Positions 5,822 through 6,269 of a stretch of 6,269 nucleotides of DNA are shown piece after piece. The position numbers were made by a program, and so were the translations under genes. The stretch's first letter is position 1. The number at the start of each line of letters is the position of its first letter. The stretch spans positions 1 through 6,269 of the forward strand of contig JAEXLC010000028.1 in assembly GCA_023445495.1 (NCBI GenBank), written 5' to 3'. The stretch is from Pseudomonadota bacterium (GTDB lineage Bacteria > Pseudomonadota > Alphaproteobacteria > Sphingomonadales > Sphingomonadaceae). A model generated the notes under the pieces. That model had not been told where the DNA came from and ran no database searches. It saw only the letters and a list, made by a program, of their open reading frames with translations.

Positions 5822-5943
5822 CGGCAGGCTCTAGCTCCCTGTTGCAGCGAACACAACGCGCCTGACAAAACGCGCATCTCGTCGCCTCTTTCCCTCGAAA
5901 TATGCCGGGCGTAGAAGCCGCGCATCGATATTCGGGGGATGCG

Positions 5944-6032
5944 ATGCTGACCGGGGACGCGATCCAGGGTTTCGCCGAGAGCGCGCCGGCACCGGCCGTC
6001 TTCACTCCGCCCATCCCCAGCCGCTCGAGACG
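5944..6032 (+). other. Probable 5' coding segment of the P450, out of frame with the rest
   Basis: The ATG at 5944 follows GGGGG by five bases and opens a frame with strongly GC-rich third positions. It reads MLTGDAIQGFAESAPAPAV and then FTPPIP, which resembles the usual N-terminus of this P450 group (a short variable lead, then an FxPPxP stretch). The frame then diverges: downstream of CCCC (6015-6018) the P450 homology is in a different frame. One extra C there would give FTPPIPQPLETMLPWRV, a natural P450 start. The codons of the frame that carries the P450 look non-coding in this upstream segment. Confidence 0.55.
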
Positions 6033-6269
6033 ATGCTGCCGTGGCGGGTCCTCCGCCGGGCGATGCGCAATCCGATCGAGGCATGGCCGCGCGTGCTGTT
6101 CGAAGGAACGAGCTGGCGCCCGCCCTTCCCCGGCGCGGCGGTGTTCCTGATGGACCCCGCCGCGGTCCGCGCCGCGATGGTCGATCATGCCGAGGATTTC
6201 CCGCACGGCCATCTCTGGCGCCGGATCCTGCACCCGGCCTGGGGCGACGGGCTGGTCACGGTCGAAGGG
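6033..6269 (+). CDS. Cytochrome P450, N-terminal part (cut by the right window edge)
   Basis: In the frame of the ATG at 6033 the sequence stays open to the window end for 79 codons: MLPWRVLRRAMRNPIEAWP, then a loop, then VFLMDPAAVRAAMVDHAEDFPHG and LWRRILHPAWGDGLVTVEG. The N-terminal order is characteristic of soluble bacterial P450 monooxygenases: a basic helix with NPIEAWP, a D-P-A-A-V-R segment, a D-F-P-H pair, and the GDGL-T-EG block that precedes the C-helix. The haem-binding cysteine and I-helix lie outside the window, so activity and substrate cannot be judged. The ATG at 6033 has no good Shine-Dalgarno and would cut off about 30 residues that relatives usually have, so the true start is probably 5944 with a one-base frame disruption between. 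It is transcribed divergently from psd-pssA and may be functionally unrelated to them. Confidence 0.8.
   Translation, partial: MLPWRVLRRAMRNPIEAWPRVLFEGTSWRPPFPGAAVFLMDPAAVRAAMVDHAEDFPHGHLWRRILHPAWGDGLVTVEG

Noticed and set aside
5367..6233. Minus-strand frame (288 codons) spanning the psd 5' end and the P450 start
   Set aside because: It overlaps psd in a different frame on the same strand, crosses the divergent promoter region and lacks any domain.
1..6269. CRISPR arrays, insertion sequences, rRNA, tRNA
   Set aside because: I saw no regularly spaced repeats, transposase motifs or RNA gene signatures anywhere in the window.

Overview
The window looks like a high-GC alphaproteobacterial chromosome, most likely Sphingomonadales (Sphingomonas or a close relative). 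The reasons are the sequence character of ribosomal protein S2 and EF-Ts, strongly GC-rich third codon positions, a psd-pssA phospholipid pair, a Sphingomonas-style cytochrome P450, and an intergenic inverted repeat that resembles the short GTCGAAG-type repeats I remember as common in sphingomonad genomes. The genus is inferred from memory of family sequences, not from a search.

Layout, left to right. Positions 1-1621 (minus) hold most of a secreted GH84 beta-N-acetylglucosaminidase (O-GlcNAcase family) that runs off the left edge. Its own promoter contains a palindrome that could be an operator. A 14-bp intrinsic terminator hairpin (1720-1760) separates it from tsf (EF-Ts, 1783-2715, minus). 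tsf is preceded by rpsB (S2, 2932-3729, minus). The 216-bp rpsB-tsf spacer carries a ~97-bp imperfect inverted repeat and a separate extended hairpin. In many alphaproteobacteria pyrH follows tsf; here GH84 does instead.

Positions 3730-4096 form a 367-bp gene-free divergent control region. Toward rpsB it has a TATATAAA-type -10 candidate. Toward the right it has a near-perfect 13-bp-arm inverted repeat, then TTGACA, then GAAC-N7-GAAC, then CATTAA. GAAC-N7-GAAC is exactly the alphaproteobacterial LexA (SOS) box word, and it sits between the -35 and the -10. This promoter drives a 72-aa single-pass membrane protein (4097-4315, plus) with a perfect Shine-Dalgarno. The possible SOS-inducible small membrane protein is the most interesting item in the window.

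The small gene runs tail-to-tail into, and overlaps by 65 bp, the psd-pssA pair (5821-4251, minus). These two genes are translationally coupled (GTGA overlap) and make phosphatidylserine and then phosphatidylethanolamine at the inner membrane. Divergent from psd, the right edge holds the start of a cytochrome P450. Its reading frame appears to need one extra C in a CCCC run near 6015-6018, so the gene is frameshifted, misread, or starts unusually late.
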